Shown: piece after piece, positions 1-12,459 of the stretch
Layout of the letters: every line of letters starts with the position of its first letter
Position numbering within the stretch: the stretch's first letter is position 1
DNA from: Acanthosepion pharaonis
Lineage: Eukaryota > Mollusca > Cephalopoda > Sepiida > Sepiidae
Assembly (NCBI GenBank): GCA_903632075.3
Contig: CAHIKZ030000253.1
Span: 1,187,001 to 1,251,000 of the forward strand
DNA: 64,000 nucleotides
Reading direction: 5' to 3'
The notes under the pieces: model-generated
Database searches by the model: none
The model's input: only the letters and a program-made list of their open reading frames with translations
Told to the model about the DNA's origin: nothing
Translations under genes and position numbers: made by a program

Positions 1-363
1 AAGTTTACGAATTTTCCAATGGTGTTCCCTGTCTATGATCTCAACATGATCCCACAGGGGGCGGTGATCTCCCTTCTCTCTCCATATGTGGTCAGCCACG
101 CCTGATTTTTCTACTTCCCCTCGCGTTACAGCTTTCTGGTGTTCTTGAAGCCTTACCTTCAGGGGGCGGCCTGTCTCTCCTTTATATTCCTTTCCGCAGC
201 TGCACGGGATAGCGAACACACAGTCTTTAGTCATGTTCCCCTCTGTGGGGGGGGATGTCTCACTCGTGAGAGATATCTGCGAAGTGTTGTCACGCTTTTA
301 AAGGTTGTCCTGATGTTATATGGACCGCAGATCCTTTGTATTTTCTTTGATAACCTCTTCACA
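1..363 (-). repeat. Inverted 3' fragment of the adjacent Penelope-like element
   Basis: Read on the minus strand, this stretch matches about positions 2107-2463, the end of the reverse transcriptase ORF and most of the GIY-YIG domain of the neighbouring element, with only scattered differences. The match runs off the left edge of the window, so the inverted copy is longer than seen. It stops near 363, just where the forward coding sequence becomes readable. Penelope-like elements are known to carry partial, often inverted, extra copies at their 5' side, so this is best read as part of the insertion. Open frames here on the plus strand are antisense shadows. Confidence 0.85.
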
Positions 364-2564
364 ATTCAAGGAGAGCTCCTCGGGTCGCAGAGAAAGCGGG
401 ACACGCCCTTGTCCGAGAGAGAATCCAGTACAATCGTTGGATAAAACATCGACTACATGCTCATATCTCCCAGACGCTCGAGGATTTCTTCAACAGAATT
501 ACTAATGAAGAAGACCAGAGAAGGATCCAAAATGACTTGGATAAATCCTTCAGACATGAATTTGATGTAGTCAAGGCTCGCCAAGTGCAAAAATTAAATA
601 GATTGAAAGATCAGAAGGTGACGCACAAGGTCCATCACCCACCAGTGAAAGCAGTAGTCAACATCAGCCAATATCAGCTGAGTGCCTCTGAGGAGTCAGT
701 GTTGAATAAGGGTCTCAACTTCGCTACAACCATCAGACGAATGCCATACTTGGACATCATTGCCAGAGTAGAGGAGGGGGCCTTGAACATCCCTCAGACT
801 CAGGCGGATGAAATAAGATGGAAAGTGAGACAGACCTTGGAGAGGGCCAAGCTGCCCAGGTCTAACATAACAAAACTGGATAGACGGGCGATTGAATCAC
901 TACAGAGGAACGAAAACATCATCATACTACCGGCTGACAAAGGTAATGCGACTGTAGTGATGGACAAATCGGAGTATACAAGAAAACTGGAAGAGCTCAT
1001 TAGCAATGGTAGCTACAGCAAAGTGAAGAAGTATCCGACTATGAAAACGGAACGCAAACTGTCACAGATCCTAATCAAGAACAAGGATCACTTCGCACCC
1101 AAGGCGTATAGGCAGTTATCGCAGCGTTACACCAAGTTACCTCACATATACGGTCTCCCTAAGATTCACAAAGACGGTATTCCGCTCAGGCCGATTGTTA
1201 GTTGCCAAGGCTCTGTGTGCCATCCTCTGAGTCGCTTCCTTGTAGATATAATTGACCCATTGATCGGAAAGTCTCCTTCATATGTCCGAAACTCCGCCCA
1301 CTTCGTGGAAATAATCAAAGATGCTCCCATCCTATCCAACCAGATGGTGAGCTTGGACGTGGTGAGTCTGTTCACCAAGGTACCCACAGAGGAGGCACTC
1401 TCAGTATTCAGAGACAGATTGACCTCTGACTCTTCCCTAGAGGAGCGGACCAGTATTCCAATAGATAATCTGATGGAGATGTTGACCTTCTGTACACAAA
1501 CAACACACTTCGGAATGGGATCACACATATATCGACAGGATTAGGGCTTAGCAATGGGCTCGCCATTATCACCAGCAATGGCGAGTATATACATGGAATA
1601 CTTTGAAGAAATGGCATAAGAATCTATATCGCTAAAGCCAACTATATGGTTAAGGTACGTAGATGACACCTTCATACTCTGGCCACATCAGGAAGATGTC
1701 CAGGTTCTACTGGACCATATGAACTCAATAAGACCTTCGATACAGTTCACAATGGAGAAAGAGAGTAACAACTCACTTACATTCCTGGATGTACTAATAT
1801 CTCGAACAGAGCATGGGTTCAAGACATCCGTATACCGTAAACCAATATTCACCGGACAGTACCTCAATTTCGACTCCCACCATCCATACAGCGGAAAGAA
1901 AGGGATCGTCCGTTGCTTACAACACCGAGCAAAAGTCATAAGTGGCAATCCAGAGACGTTAGATAAGGAATTGGTCAGTATAAGTAGTACCCTACAACGT
2001 AACAACTACCCTGGGTACATGGAAGGAGCCCCCAAAAACTAGGATAGGCGGGTACAAGAGGAGGAGGAGGACAACAACACTCAGAAAAAAGTTTGCCTGC
2101 CTTATGTGAAGGGGTTATCAGAGAAAATACAAAGGATCTGCGGTCCATATAACATCAGGTCAACCTTCAAAATCGTGACAACACTTCGCAGATATCTCTC
2201 ACGAGTGAGACCCCCCCACAGAGAGGAACTTAACTAAAGACTGTGTGTACGCTATCCCGTGCAGCTGCGGAAAGGAATATAAAGGAGAGACAGGCCGCCC
2301 CCTCAAGGTAAGGCTTCAAGCACACCAGAAAGCTGTAACGCGAGGGGAAGTAGAAAAATCAGGCGTGGCTGACCACATATGGAGAGAGAAGGGAGATCAC
2401 CGCCCTCTGTGGGATCATGTTGAGATCATAGACAGGGAACACCATTGGAAAATTCGTAAACTTAAGGAATCAGCACAGGCCACAAAAATCTCCTGAGCCG
2501 ACCAAGCATAGAAATAAATACAATATGGGAACCAGTAATAAGGAGTGCCAGAGAAAAGCAATGA
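363..2564 (+). pseudogene. Penelope-like retroelement: reverse transcriptase and GIY-YIG endonuclease, broken
   Basis: One frame (codons starting at multiples of 3) is readable from about 363 to 2235 with stops at 1542 (TAG), 1617 (TAA) and 2040 (TAG). A frameshift near 2236 leads into the GIY-YIG part (2245-2496), and a second shift near 2490 returns to the first frame and ends at TGA 2562. Visible reverse transcriptase marks are ADKGNATVVMDKSEY near 930, LPHIYGLPKIHK near 1138, SLDVVSLFTKVP (motif A aspartate) near 1350, GLAMGSPLSPAMASIY near 1545 and the catalytic YVDD at 1656-1667. The nuclease part begins VYAIPCSCGKEYKGETGRP and ends SRPSIEINTIWEPVI. The known role of the family is target-primed reverse transcription, with nicking by the GIY-YIG domain. 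Three stops and two frameshifts make the copy inactive. No clear start codon is visible because the inverted copy replaces the 5' end. Confidence 0.9.
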
Positions 2565-2645
2565 TAACAAAGTTGCAATATGAGCTCTGGTAAAAACATA
2601 CAATGATAACAGCAAAATTGCAATATTAGCACTGGTAAAAAATGA
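2557..2645 (+). repeat. Tandem duplication, about 45 bp x 2, after the Penelope-like ORF
   Basis: Two imperfect copies each run from ACAATGATAACA-like sequence through TTGCAATAT to CTGGTAAAAA. The first overlaps the end of the GIY-YIG reading frame. It lies in the element's 3' untranslated part. Confidence 0.6.
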
Positions 2646-2691
2646 TGCTGAAAACATTAGGTTTATAATACTCAGAGCCAGATGTCCTCAA

Positions 2692-2770
2692 GGACACATG
2701 GCACAGTGGATAAAGGCGTTGGTTAGATCCAGTGACAGACCCAAAGAAGGTGAGTTCAATACCTGGTTAA
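2692..2770 (+). repeat. tRNA-like SINE head (RNA polymerase III boxes)
   Basis: An A box TGGCACAGTGG (2699-2709) and a B box AGTTCAATACC (2753-2763) fit the canonical tRNA internal promoter and are spaced as in a tRNA gene. The surrounding bases do not form a convincing functional tRNA. The head sits between the end of the Penelope-like ORF and sequence that resembles the tail of that kind of element (near 2885-2925, CGGCCGAAACGTTGTGAC). Confidence 0.65.
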
Positions 2771-3035
2771 GGCAGTGGAGAACAGTAGAGAAAATCCGCA
2801 GGAGATAACTGATATCCCTCAAACGTGGCACGTGGAACTAGAACAGTGATCGAAATAAAGGGTTCAGTTCGAAATTCCAACCACCTGAAGAAGGTTGGAG
2901 CGTACAACGGCCGAAACGTTGTGACAAATATGGCGACAAAGATGAGGACAATAGTCCGACTAATGTAACTACTGTATGTAGTTCAAATCCGTACGTTTAT
3001 CAGTGCTTTGGGGTCTTTCTCGCTGTGAGTTTGAA
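2771..3035 (+). repeat. Likely 3' tail of the Penelope-like element or SINE
   Basis: Non-coding. It holds CACCTGAAGAAGGTTGG followed by GGCCGAAACGTTGTGAC, a type of ending seen in Penelope-like elements. The exact element end cannot be fixed by eye. Downstream, the sequence runs into the primer-binding-site region of a reverse-oriented LTR. Confidence 0.45.
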
Positions 3036-3053
3036 ACGAATCCGGTGACGCCA
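3036..3053 (-). other. Primer-binding site of an LTR retrotransposon, probably tRNA-Ser type
   Basis: On the minus strand the LTR ends in ACAACA, followed by one G and then TGGCGTCACCGGATTCGT. TGG complements the CCA tail of a tRNA. The implied tRNA end, GTGACGCCA, resembles serine tRNA. The layout LTR-ACA-G-TGGCG is typical of Gypsy elements. The internal coding region that should follow to the left is absent. Confidence 0.55.
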
Positions 3054-3054
3054 C

Positions 3055-3206
3055 TGTTGTAACCTTAAAGAAGGTTACAAACACACAAAAGTGGTACTCG
3101 AGGTGAAGTAACAGCAACACGCGCGTCGATGAAAGAAGAGAGGTTTATTGCAAAAGAGAATTCATCGGGTAGCAGGCTAGGGAGTGTGGGACATTCCATT
3201 ACAACA
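3055..3206 (-). repeat. LTR, 152 bp, Gypsy-like
   Basis: Bounded by TGTTGTAA and TTACAACA, so it has the TG...CA ends of an LTR with an inverted terminal motif. On the minus strand it carries an AATAAA poly(A) signal (complement of TTTATT at 3144-3149). A 10-bp hairpin (TTGTAACCTT / AAGGTTACAA) lies at its left end. No equal flanking bases are seen, so a simple solo LTR is not supported; it looks like one LTR of an element whose body is lost or displaced. A related piece (GAGAGGTTTATTG...AAAAGAGAAT) occurs near 23,895. Confidence 0.6.
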
Positions 3207-3213
3207 TTTTCCA

Positions 3214-3400
3214 TAAAGGGGGCGAATAATTTTGGACTATGAATGTAATAGATCGAAACTTGTAAAAAAAAAGCACGAATTATTCAAAACTAAATACGGA
3301 ATCATCTGTTTATGGTAAATTTATTAAGGACATGCAAATATCTGCATTTCCTTAGAAAATATACAAATATTCAGTGGGGCGAATAATTCTAGCCCCAAAT
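3214..3400. repeat. Pair of direct repeats, possible Tc1-type terminus
   Basis: GGGGCGAATAATT occurs near 3219 and again near 3377, about 160 bp apart in the same orientation. The second lies in CAGTGGGGCGAATAATTCT, which looks like the outer end of a Tc1-like inverted repeat. Paired direct repeats within a terminus are known in some Tc1 elements. No transposase is seen beside it. Confidence 0.35.
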
Positions 3401-5306
3401 GTGTGTATTTATCTATGACTTATAACAACGTGTGTGATTTTATAAATTTATCAGTAACGCAGTCTGATCTAACTATTTTCTATAGGATACTCCATTGTTA
3501 TGATGACATGACGTATTACTCGATGAACGCAAAGCCATCTTGCCCCCTGTTACTATGATAACGGAAAATCTCATTCCTAAAAAGTAACATTTTACTGACA
3601 GATTGCTTTTTCATTTTTCATTGTTTGTGAATATTTTTACTTTTTATGATTTAAGTAGCCGAATTCTTTCTTTTTGATATTTACTCAACAGAAAATTGTA
3701 GTCAAGGGAGGCAAAACAAATTTTGCTTGGTATTAAACAGAGTTTTAGATTCTAAAATAACAGTAATATCAGGAATCTCTCATAGAATTTGTTTTTTCTA
3801 GTTGAATTTTCGCAAGAAAGTTTCAACGTTTTGTGAAGAATATTGTTGACAGAAAGAAACCCATTCACATGTACAAGGTCAAGAATTGTCACTGCTACTC
3901 GACTAGAATTAAAGATGGCTCCTAAAATCAAGCGAACCGTTTCAAGAAACCAACCTACAACCAACTAGTTTGATTGTGATAGCAATAATTGTATTAGGCT
4001 ACTCATTCTAGGCAATGTAAGTGTCAATGCAAACTCATAAAGAGAAGAAATTCGAAAGCATCGTATCATTTGCTTCGTTCAACAGCTTCCTCATTATAAT
4101 ACACCAATATACCAACAGGATAATGTGTCTGTTTTTTTACGTAGATCATAGAATGTTTGATATGGGTCTGTTTTAAACTCATTTTAAAAGGGTAAAATCA
4201 ATACAAAATTTTTTCCAGTCTTATAATAAGTAATCTGCAAAGAAAGCTTTTTAGATTGCACAAAATCAATGTTTATTGTTAACCCCCAGGTTATTATATC
4301 AAAAATGCGATAAGTCTTTCTATCCAATCCAATAGAATGATTTGTTTTGAAAACTTTATTCTAGTATTTATTATGACAAATATTATACGCTTTTCTGAAA
4401 TTAACCACAAGTTCCTAACACAAAATCTCAAACCATCATTCTAGTATTGTAATTAAATTAGATATAAAGAATGAGCCTCTGGTGAGAATTGAACCTCACA
4501 CTCGCTTTTCCACAAATTAAATATATCTTCATGTGAAAGCTTCCTTTCAGTTGGGCTTAAATGTTATATTGGAGACATAAGTCAAAAAAGAAAAAGAAAT
4601 ATTACTACAAAATTAATAAGTAACCATGATATCACACACACACACACGCGCATATGAAAGTTTTCAAGATTAGAGAAGAGAGTGCTCTAATGTGTGTGCG
4701 TATGTTTATGCGTGTGTGTGTGTAAGAGATCATCAGTATACAGGAATTAATGTAAACGCTATTGACTGAATAGGAATAAACATAATTTCATTGCATTTTT
4801 TTTACTATAGAAATGCACAGAAAATTACGAAAAAAAGCGATTATACGTGGTTAGAGATTATTGATTGAAATTTATATAGAGTGGGGGGATTCAAAAGTTC
4901 TCGATATTTTCTTGTGATTTACATTTCAAAAAGCAAAATAAAATAAATTGAAGCAATTATGACAACCAACGTAATTCAGAATCTGAAATTGAAGTTTTGT
5001 TCTGCTATTAACATTTTCCCTCCGCAACTTATTACGCCGCAGGAAATCTATGATTATATACAAGATGTCTGCCAAATGAACTGGTCTTAGGGAACAGCAG
5101 TTAGTGGGGGGGACTGCAGACTGTCTTCACAGGATTTCCTACTCAGCAGTCCCTTGAAGACAAATTGCGACCAGGACCGGCTTTGTCGAAAAATAAAATA
5201 AAAGCATTCTTTTTTCTTTTGTCAAATAATTGAGAAAGTTCAGCTCAAAATCTTCGGAACGCCCATTACGTTTATATACGTGCGCTTAAGTTTGTGGTTA
5301 CGTGTT

Positions 5307-5310
<4 letters not shown>
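3401..5310. other. AT-rich intergenic stretch without a recognisable gene
   Basis: Only short, compositionally biased open frames are present (for example 3752-3964 minus), without family features. A minus-strand B-box-like motif GGTTCAATTCTCACC lies near 4481-4495 and suggests an old tRNA-SINE. Short (CA)n near 4632 and (TG)n near 4710 are inverted relative to each other. Confidence 0.6.

Positions 5311-5383
<73 letters not shown>
5311..5383 (+). repeat. (TG)n microsatellite
   Basis: An uninterrupted TG run of about 36 units. Confidence 0.97.
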
Positions 5384-5387
<4 letters not shown>

Positions 5388-5812
5388 TTGTTTACAGGCT
5401 TTTACCAGTGTTGCTTGAAACTCAGCCTTAAATCATTGAATTAACGCTTGGTTCTTTTTGATATTTCCGAAGAATTTTTCTTAACGTCAACAAGTCAGTC
5501 ATGATTTTTGTTACTGAATCAATTGAACTAATAAATCTGACTGACTGTATTTGCAATTAAATTTCCTTTCTTAAACAACAGCTCTCAAGTTGATCAGCGC
5601 TTCGTCACAAATTGACAAAGAAAACGCTTCGCTTTCGATGGAACAAGAAAGTCCAATGCAAAAGATGTTTTCATATTCACCAACAGATTTTCTAAATTTC
5701 TTAGATTTTTAAATTTTCATTCTTTAGTTTTCATTATGATAAACATGTCCTAGAAGCGTTTCATTATGCCCTAGTCATTGTTAAGATTTTCAGCATACGC
5801 TCCTGTTTGTAT
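5384..5812. other. Unannotated AT-rich spacer
   Basis: No gene or repeat that I recognise. Confidence 0.5.
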
Positions 5813-7719
<1,907 letters not shown>

Positions 7720-7960
7720 TATGGAAATATACCGTTTATTTTGTGGATATAAACAGTGTGGTTTTGAGCTCAACGCTCGATGGTGAATGTCAGTTTCAGT
7801 AAGCGTTAGACCATATATTACTTCTAAACCGATTTCCAGAACGATATAAATTCTTGCACAAAAGATCAACGAACATTTCCAAATGCAGAAAAGAAAACAA
7901 ATTCCAACTACTATAAATTTCACCTCCAACCACATCCCAAATCAAAAGACTAAACAATAA
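7720..7960. repeat. Probable dispersed repeat flanking the microsatellite
   Basis: It contains ATTTCCAAATGCAGAAAAG at about 7876-7894, nearly the same as one arm of the hairpin at 8813-8873 (ATTTCCAAATGCAGACAAG). A shared short sequence beside a microsatellite suggests a dispersed element. No coding content is recognised. Confidence 0.4.
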
Positions 7961-8095
7961 AACTTAGGTCTGGAGTAATATAGAGAGTTTAATTTTTTTT
8001 ACATGACTCACCATCCTTATTGCAGTTTCTTCTACGATTGGTCATAATTATATCGCCATATATAGCCTGACCTTACTCTTCACTGTCACACCTGT

Positions 8096-8098
<3 letters not shown>

Positions 8099-8160
<62 letters not shown>
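8099..8160 (+). repeat. (TA)n microsatellite
   Basis: About 31 pure TA units. Confidence 0.97.
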
Positions 8161-8163
<3 letters not shown>

Positions 8164-8564
8164 CAAGCCTTGGCTTGAAGTTCTTTATATTATTCCTCAG
8201 TCCCACTATAAGATTGCGTCATTCTCATGAAACCGCCAGTCTCTTAAAAAACAGACTTTTGAAACATTAACTTGAGTCCGAACGATTAAATTTTGTGAAT
8301 GTCTATGTGAAAACATCTTCATTAATCCAGTGAATGCAAAGATAAAAATAACAAATGTCATGCCAGCAGAGCATCTCTGCATCAGTTATGCAAGACATTT
8401 GTAGAGCGCGAGATTTATCAATGGCGACTAATAGAAGTTACGCTCATTAACAAAAATGGGGGTTGACAGACGCTATGAATCATTGGATTAGAGCGTCCCG
8501 TTTGACAACCTTTCTAAATAAATCTTGAAGTGAATCTAGGAACCTGTTGCGCTTGGATTCGTAT

Positions 8565-8760
8565 TGGGTTGGAAAAAAGTTCATAGCATTTTTGAATAGG
8601 TGGCATATTGAACACGTCATTTTGTTCAGAACGACAAAGATGGCTGCACATATATGTAACTCTCGCCATCAAAAGTATTGGCTAGGAGGACATCCCCCTG
8701 TTCAACACTGTTCAGAGTTTCTCTGTAATATACCGAGTGCAACGTCTATTTTGACATGAT
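8565..8760 (+). mobile_element. Mariner-like terminal fragment
   Basis: TTGGGTTGGAAAAAAGTTCA at about 8565-8584, followed by TAGCATTTTT, resembles mariner terminal inverted repeats (pattern GGTTGG.AA.AAGTTC). No transposase and no partner terminus were found, so this is a solo end or a deleted copy. The 70-residue open frame over it (8547-8759) is not a gene. Confidence 0.5.
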
Positions 8761-8812
8761 CTACGGTGTGACGCTTAATACATAAGAAACAGAATTTAAT
8801 ATTAATATTAAA

Positions 8813-8873
8813 TTTTCTTGTCTGCATTTGGAAATTGACTTTCTTAGTCAATTTCCAAATGCAGACAAGAAAA
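8813..8873. repeat. Perfect 28-bp inverted repeat with 5-base loop
   Basis: The left arm 8813-8840 and right arm 8846-8873 are exact reverse complements; the loop is TTCTT. See the finding on its relation to 7876. Confidence 0.95.
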
Positions 8874-8928
8874 ACTAAAAATATTTCAGCAACCCTTCTA
8901 GTTTCTTCTTCTTGTTGTTATTACTATC

Positions 8929-9079
8929 ATTATCCTTTTTTCTTCTTCTTCTTCTTCTTTTTTTTTCTTCTTCTTCTTCTTCTTTTTCTTCTTTTTCTTC
9001 TTCTTTTTTTCTTCTTCTTCTTATTATTATTATTATCTTTTTTTCTTTTTTTCTTATTATTATTATCCTTTTTTTCTTT

Positions 9080-9124
<45 letters not shown>

Positions 9125-9240
9125 TAGTTTCTTCCTTTTTCTTCTTTTTCTTCTTTTTCTTCTTGCTGTTTCTTTTTCTCGTTTGTTATCTTTTTCTCCT
9201 TTTTTTATTTCCTTTTCATCCTCTTCTTTTCATTCTCTTA
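8929..9240 (+). repeat. Pyrimidine tract of (TTC)n, (TTA)n and T runs
   Basis: Interleaved CTT and T runs, then a clean (ATT)n at about 9081-9123 and further TTC-rich sequence. The 198-residue frame at 8835-9431 is a translation of simple sequence. Confidence 0.95.
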
Positions 9241-9809
9241 TTTTTCTGTTTCTGTTGTATTTCCTTTCAATATTTCTTATTTTCTTCAGCCTAGTCTTGC
9301 CAATCGAATCTGTTTTATTGACTTGTCATGAAATTGGTGAAAATCCGCATTGCGTCTTTCCCAAACCTAAAGGATCAGATGCTATCATTGGACGAAAAAA
9401 AAAAAAGTTAATGAGTGCCTTGTTTTCATAATGGAATCAGCAGCCTTCTGAATGAACATCTGAAGAAACATTTTTCATTGATTTCTTTCAAATGACTTTG
9501 TCATCAAGAAGACATGAAGAGAAAGGGTAAAGCTTTACAGCCTTCATTGGCCATTCGACCAGAACGGAACCAGATTTAATAACCTATGTCTCGATCGAAC
9601 AAATCATATTTCAATATGTCTTTGTCTATTTTCAACAAATGGACACACTAAAATGATTTCAGAAAATAAATGTTCTATGCATCTCATAAAAACTTGTTTT
9701 TATATCTGTAATAATAATAAGTTATAGTTGTAGCATTGGTAGTAGTAGAAATAGTTGCATTAATCATATTAACAGCAACAATAAAAACAGTAAGAAAATG
9801 TAGTAGTAG
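9241..9809. other. Unannotated spacer
   Basis: No gene recognised. Short (AAT)/(GTA) stretches lie near 9705-9820, just before the LINE copy. Confidence 0.4.
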
Positions 9810-12310
9810 CATTACTTGGATGAGAAGCAGACATTTTGGGAGAATATTTGGAGCAACCCCCCAAAAAATATAACCCAAATACAGAATGGATCCAGCGTAA
9901 AGAAAAAAGAATGCTGGATCCACCTATGCAAGAGCGGGAAAATATAACCACAGATCATGTTAGGCAAGCTCTAACGAAATCCCCAAAATGGAAATCCCCA
10001 TGAAAAGACAATGTGCCTAATTTTTGGCTCTATCATCTATCATCAATCCATAAAACCCTTGCAAAATATCTATCAACGCTTATAAATAATCCCGATGAAA
10101 TCCCGGATTGGATCACTGAAGGTATTACATATCTCTTCCAGAAACGAATGAAACAGATTATCCGAAAAATTACAGGTCAATAACATGTCTGTCCACCACG
10201 TCTAAGTTGATTACGTCTGTCCTGACGAACTGAACTTATTCTTTCTTCGAAGGAAACAACATTCTTCCATTGGAACAGAAGAGATGCAGGAGAGGTTCAT
10301 ATGGCTGCAAAGATCAACTACTGATAAACAAAATGATCCTGGAAAATTGCAGGAGACGTTGTAGAAATTTTAGCGCACTGCGGATCGATTAACCTAAAGC
10401 CTTTGATAGTGTGCCACACTCTTGGATCCTTAAGATTTTGTAAATTTACAAAATTTCCCCTCTGGTAGTAAATTTCTTTAAGCACAACATGGGAATGTGG
10501 AACACCACATTATACCTAAACCACACCAGAGGCACTGCCATCTCCAACTGTCTGAATATCCGACATGGAATCTTTCAAGTAGACTCCCTCTCAGCCCTTC
10601 TGTTTTGTTTGTCTTTAATCCCCCTTACGCATGAAGTAAACAACAGTAGCTATGGTTACAAACTAGACAAAAAATATTCAATCACCTACACCTACCATGG
10701 ATGATCTCAAACACTTTGCCAAAAACGACAATGAGTTGAAGAGCCGCCTCAATATTGTTAAATGTTCAGTGACGACATACCTATGGACTTACGGATTAGA
10801 TAAATGTGCAAAAGTAACATTCAAGAAAGGGAGAATTATATAAATAGTTTTAGACTTTGTGACAAAGATTAGGGAACTGGAACAAGATGAAGCCTATAAG
10901 TACCTAGGAATTAGCGAAGGAGATAGTATACAACATATTCAAATAAAGGAGAAGTTAAGGAAGCAGTACTACAGGCGTGTGCCTCTGGTAATAAATACTG
11001 AGCTGAATAGAAGCCATAAACACCTTGGATTTCCCTGTGGTGCAATACAGCTGTAACATCCTTAATTGGACCATAACTGTCATTAAGCAACTGGACGCCA
11101 AAATGAGAAAGCTTCTCACTTGCTACCGCATGCATCATCCTAAAGCTGATGTTGATCGTCTGTATGTGTCCAGATCCGAAGAAGGCACAGGATTAGTTCA
11201 ACTAAAACTGTCCTACAAAACAACAATTGGCCTTCAAAGATATCTGGAAACGACAGAAGACTGGATGATATGCCAAAGAACATGAAAGTAGTAAGCGTCT
11301 TTATTCCGTAATAAAAGAAGTTCAAAATGGAGTTTCAAATGGATGCAGAAATACAAGTAAAGCACAATACATTTAGAAGCTTTAAAATACATAAAAAAAG
11401 CAAAAACAAATGCAACAGCTACAGAAACAATGGCAAGTTAAACCGCTTCACGGCCAGTACTCTGCCCATACCAAACAAGCTGGCGTAGACAAGCCCCGTA
11501 CCCTTCAGTGGCTACGTGCACGGTTAAAAGCTGAATCGGAAGGTTTTATCCTTGCTGCACAGGATCAGTGCTTGTTAACGAGAAATTATCAGACACACAT
11601 GCTAAAATATTGTGTTATCCCAAAATGCAGGTTCCGTGATAATTACCCAGAAAGAATCGATCATCTTGCATCAGGCTGCACGGTATTGGCACCCACTGAA
11701 TACAAAACTCGGCATGACAGAGTTAGCTAATATCTGCACTGGAAAAACTTCTACGGAAATGAAACTGAACGAAACTGTTATGAACACCACCTAAACCCGA
11801 TTGCAGAGATAGGACCTGTTACAATTTTATGGGACTTCACAATACATACAGACAGAACAATCAAAGCCAACCTCCCAGACATTGTTATTAAAGACCATAA
11901 ACAAAAAAAGTGCCTCCTTATTGATATTGCAGTCCCTGCTGACTGCAATGTATCTTTGAAGATATTAAAAAAGCTATCAAAATACAAGGACCTTGAAATC
12001 GAAATCTCAAAATTGTGGCACATGGGAACATCAAAAATCCTTGTTGTAGTTGGAGCCCTAGGATTGGTTAGAAAAGATTCCAGTGGACTAATTGAAAAGA
12101 TTACTGGAAGCCTATGCTTTAAAGACATACAAAAAAATGTTCTCACGAATACAGCCACACCTTAGGAAGGGCGTTGTCCATGTAAAATATTTTTTTTTTT
12201 TCCAGTGGAAAATGTCATGAAGCCATTTCTAAACTTCAGTCCCTGGGCGGGATCCGGAAAGAAATGAGTACACATAAAAAATCAAAGAAAATAATAATAA
12301 TAATAATAAT
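9810..12310 (+). pseudogene. LINE copy A with restriction-like endonuclease (R2/R4-like), degraded
   Basis: The 5' part is missing. Pieces of one protein appear in order in shifting frames: a linker ending NIW near 9840, ITEGITYLF near 10115, an AFDSVPHSWILK-like block near 10405, GIFQVDSLSALLFCLSLIPL near 10570, a damaged catalytic box HGDDLKHFAKND near 10700, EAYKYLGI near 10890 and the thumb and connection region 11025-11285. The C-terminal nuclease domain follows. The copy ends with a T run near 12190 and a (TAA)n tail near 12290-12312, as expected for a LINE 3' end. Family knowledge: these elements insert by target-primed reverse transcription using a PD-(D/E)XK nuclease. Many stops and shifts make it inactive. 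Confidence 0.8.
11410..12165 (+). pseudogene. C-terminal restriction-like endonuclease domain of LINE copy A
   Basis: A single frame with just one stop (TAA 11728-11730) spans the domain, so it is the best preserved part of the three copies. A zinc-binding motif of the C..C...H....C type is partly kept: IPKCRFRDNYPERIDHLASGC from about 11617, with the second cysteine of CRxC changed. The nuclease core is visible as LPDIVIKDHKQKKCLLIDIA near 11875 (PD, then D after the strand). It is followed by SKYKDLEIEISKLW and VVVGALGLV, features of R2/R4-type LINEs. It ends at TAG 12163-12165. Confidence 0.8.
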
Positions 12311-12459
12311 AAATTATTTTGAATATTATTAATAATTATATATTAATTGTATTAATGGGTAAAATATATTCATGTAATAATAGGATTAGGGAGATTTGAA
12401 TATATTTTCATATTATTTAGCATATGAGAGAAAAAGTCAAAGAAAGTTCATACGAAAAT

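Noticed and set aside
139..505. Two plus-strand frames at the left edge
   Set aside because: The first lies antisense to the inverted copy of a Penelope-like nuclease; the second mixes that with an alternative frame of the element.
800..2005. Minus-strand frames across 800-2005
   Set aside because: Antisense shadows of the Penelope-like reverse transcriptase.
2692..2770. Functional tRNA gene
   Set aside because: A and B boxes fit, but stems and acceptor end do not form a convincing tRNA by eye.
8835..9431. 198-codon Phe/Leu-rich frame
   Set aside because: It is a translation of a TTC/TTA pyrimidine tract.
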